NCBI GenBank assembly: GCA_030667885.1
Contig: DAOUVA010000021.1
Location: 1 to 17,193, forward strand
From: Phycisphaerae bacterium
GTDB lineage: Bacteria; Planctomycetota; Phycisphaerae; Sedimentisphaerales; Anaerobacaceae
Direction: 5' to 3'
Length of the DNA: 17,193 nt
This document shows, one piece after another, positions 16,059 through 17,193 of the stretch. Under the pieces are notes generated by a model. That model was given only the letters and a program-made list of their open reading frames with translations. It had not been told where the DNA came from and searched no databases. The position numbers and the translations under genes were made by a program. How positions within the stretch are numbered: the stretch's first letter is position 1; each line of letters starts with the position of its first letter.

Positions 16059-17072
16059 ATGAGTTCACCTAAAAATATATCCGATGGTGTTTCACAAAGC
16101 AGGGTACCTGCTTTTGGGATTATCGATAGCCATTTAAGACAGGCAAAAAAGCTGATCAATGAGCAGATGGCCGGACCTGCGGAAGCCGGAGATATGAACC
16201 AATTGCTCGAACATATGCACTCCAACAGCAGCGAAATGATTCGCCCAGGTCTGCTGTTGCTTGCAGGTAAGTGTTGTGGCAAAATTACTGACGAACATAT
16301 CCGTGCTGCTGCGATTGTTGAGATAATTCACAATGCTACACTCCTGCACGATGATGTTATCTATAACGGGCAAAAACGGAATAACAGCCCCTCGGTAAAT
16401 AATGTTTGCGGTAATGAAAACGCGGTATTGTTAGGGGATTTTTTGTTAGGTCGAGTTTTTCAGATGTGTGCCGGGCTGAAGCCACAGGTAAATGAGGTGA
16501 TTGCCGCAGCGGCCGTTCGGATATGTGAGGGCCAGTTGAGACAGATAGCTCAAAGGCGGAATTGGCAATTAAGCGAGTCGGAATATATCGACATTATCAC
16601 CGAAAAAAGTGCAGTCATCTTTAGCACTGCATGCCGTCTTGGCGCGATTTTGTCACAGGCGACCGAGCCACAGACTCAGGCGTTGGCTGAATATGGCTTG
16701 AACGCCGGAATTGCGTATCAAATTACCGACGATTTGCTCGAGGTAATTGGGCATGAAAACGAAACGGAAAAAACGGCAGGCAATGACATTGACAAACATA
16801 AGCTGAACATGGTTTTTATACATTTGTTGAGTTCGGTTGACGAGAAGGAGAAAGAGGCGGTTATAAATTCGTATTTCGAACAAACAGACGCCCAATACGA
16901 TAAGAATGCTCTGGCGAAGATGTTAAGACGTTATAGTTCTCTGGAATATATGAGGGCGCGGGCGCAAGACTTTGTTGCTGAGTCAGTCGGAGTGTTGGGG
17001 TCTTTGGAAGAAAGCGATGCCAAAGATGCCCTGATTGAGACGGTGAAATTTATAGCATGCAGAACAGCATAG
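16059..17072 (+). CDS. Polyprenyl synthetase family protein with degenerate motifs
   Basis: A 337-residue all-helical trans-isoprenyl diphosphate synthase homolog. The fold is clear: LLHDDVI at 96-101, ENAVLLGDFLLGRVF at 120-134, GIAYQITDDLLEVIG at 217-231 and EKTAGNDI at 237-244. Family enzymes chain-elongate allylic diphosphates with isopentenyl diphosphate for quinones and carriers. Several key positions differ here. The first Asp-rich motif reads DDVIY (98-102) where DDxxD is usual. The RR that follows is K106-R107. The second motif is DDLLE (224-228). The GKRxRP loop that binds isopentenyl diphosphate is SEMIRP (58-63). It may be a divergent enzyme, a non-catalytic partner subunit, or a paralog with another role. 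The only Shine-Dalgarno-like sequence (AGAGG, 16041-16045) is 13 bases from the ATG. Transcription appears to end at the hairpin at 17114-17142. Confidence 0.85.
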   Translation: MSSPKNISDGVSQSRVPAFGIIDSHLRQAKKLINEQMAGPAEAGDMNQLLEHMHSNSSEMIRPGLLLLAGKCCGKITDEHIRAAAIVEIIHNATLLHDDVIYNGQKRNNSPSVNNVCGNENAVLLGDFLLGRVFQMCAGLKPQVNEVIAAAAVRICEGQLRQIAQRRNWQLSESEYIDIITEKSAVIFSTACRLGAILSQATEPQTQALAEYGLNAGIAYQITDDLLEVIGHENETEKTAGNDIDKHKLNMVFIHLLSSVDEKEKEAVINSYFEQTDAQYDKNALAKMLRRYSSLEYMRARAQDFVAESVGVLGSLEESDAKDALIETVKFIACRTA

Positions 17073-17113
17073 TGTTGGTTCATTTCGTGGGCTGATCTAA
17101 TGAGCAAATAAAA

Positions 17114-17142
17114 AAAGGCCGGCTTTTTTAAGACCGGCCTTT
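17114..17142. terminator. Bidirectional intrinsic terminator
   Basis: AAAGGCCGG (17114-17122) and CCGGCCTTT (17134-17142) make a perfect nine-base-pair stem around an 11-base loop. On the plus strand a moderately U-rich tail follows (TTTGTTACTTATATT). On the minus strand the stem is followed by a run of seven T then ATTTG, the stronger terminator. It would end both the prenyl synthetase transcript and the convergent gene entering from the right edge. Confidence 0.85.
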
Positions 17143-17165
17143 GTTACTTATATTACTTAGTTGTT

Positions 17166-17193
17166 TTAGAATGCGTACTTCAGACCCACGCTG
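17166..17193 (-). CDS. C-terminal end of a probable outer-membrane beta-barrel protein
   Basis: On the minus strand the frame entering from the right edge ends S-V-G-L-K-Y-A-F-stop (stop at 17166-17168). Alternating hydrophobic residues with an aromatic two before the end and a terminal Phe are the classic C-terminal signal recognised by the BAM complex in porins and other outer-membrane barrels. Only nine codons are visible, so the family is unknown. The strong minus-strand terminator 24 bases downstream supports a gene ending here. Confidence 0.55.

Noticed and set aside
15838..16062. A 74-codon ORF starting at GTG (or ATG 15880) in the gap before the prenyl synthetase
   Set aside because: The translation (for example GQNCHRHSQCYVEDEVW) is unlike any protein I know. 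It has no ribosome site, and the nested inverted repeats explain the gap at least as well. A conserved small protein is not fully excluded.

Overview
This window looks like a chromosomal piece of a diderm (two-membrane) bacterium, most likely a member of the Planctomycetota and perhaps of the Phycisphaerae or Sedimentisphaerales type. That placement is inference. It rests on a Tat-exported Gfo/Idh oxidoreductase beside a DUF6807 (PmoA-like) protein and a TIM-barrel sugar isomerase, a combination greatly expanded in planctomycetes. It also rests on outer-membrane machinery (an LptD-like barrel, a LolCDE-type transporter, a probable OMP C-terminus) and on an orphan 93-residue protein that resembles planctomycete-specific small proteins as far as I can recall. 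I see no tRNA, rRNA, CRISPR array, insertion sequence or phage gene.

Bases 1-2824, plus strand: the end of a sugar-catabolism cassette, consisting of a DUF6807 protein (5' truncated), a Tat-signal Gfo/Idh dehydrogenase, and a sugar-phosphate-isomerase/epimerase-like TIM barrel overlapping it by one base. Bases 2878-3159, minus strand: a small orphan gene with its own ribosome site and a good promoter. Bases 3160-3378 form a divergent promoter region.

Bases 3379-9824, plus strand: a 1000-residue LptD-like outer-membrane protein, a class II fructose-bisphosphate aldolase with its own promoter-like site, and an exported S41/PDZ processing protease with a long unexplained N-terminal region.

Bases 9917-15841, plus strand: lysS, two paralogous LolC/E-type permeases, a LolD-type ATPase and a branched-chain aminotransferase, closely spaced and probably co-transcribed. 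The lysS-lolC/E-lolD order suggests lipoprotein sorting.

Bases 15842-17193: a 217-base gap holds nested inverted repeats that suggest a structured RNA or leader. It precedes a polyprenyl synthetase whose substrate-binding motifs are degenerate. A bidirectional hairpin terminator then separates it from a convergent gene, of which only the last residues (ending VGLKYAF, an outer-membrane beta-barrel signature) lie in the window.

The most interesting leads are the structured gap at 15882-16050, which can sequester a Shine-Dalgarno-like sequence, and the motif-degenerate prenyl synthetase behind it. I do not see a clearly new multi-gene defence or mobile system.
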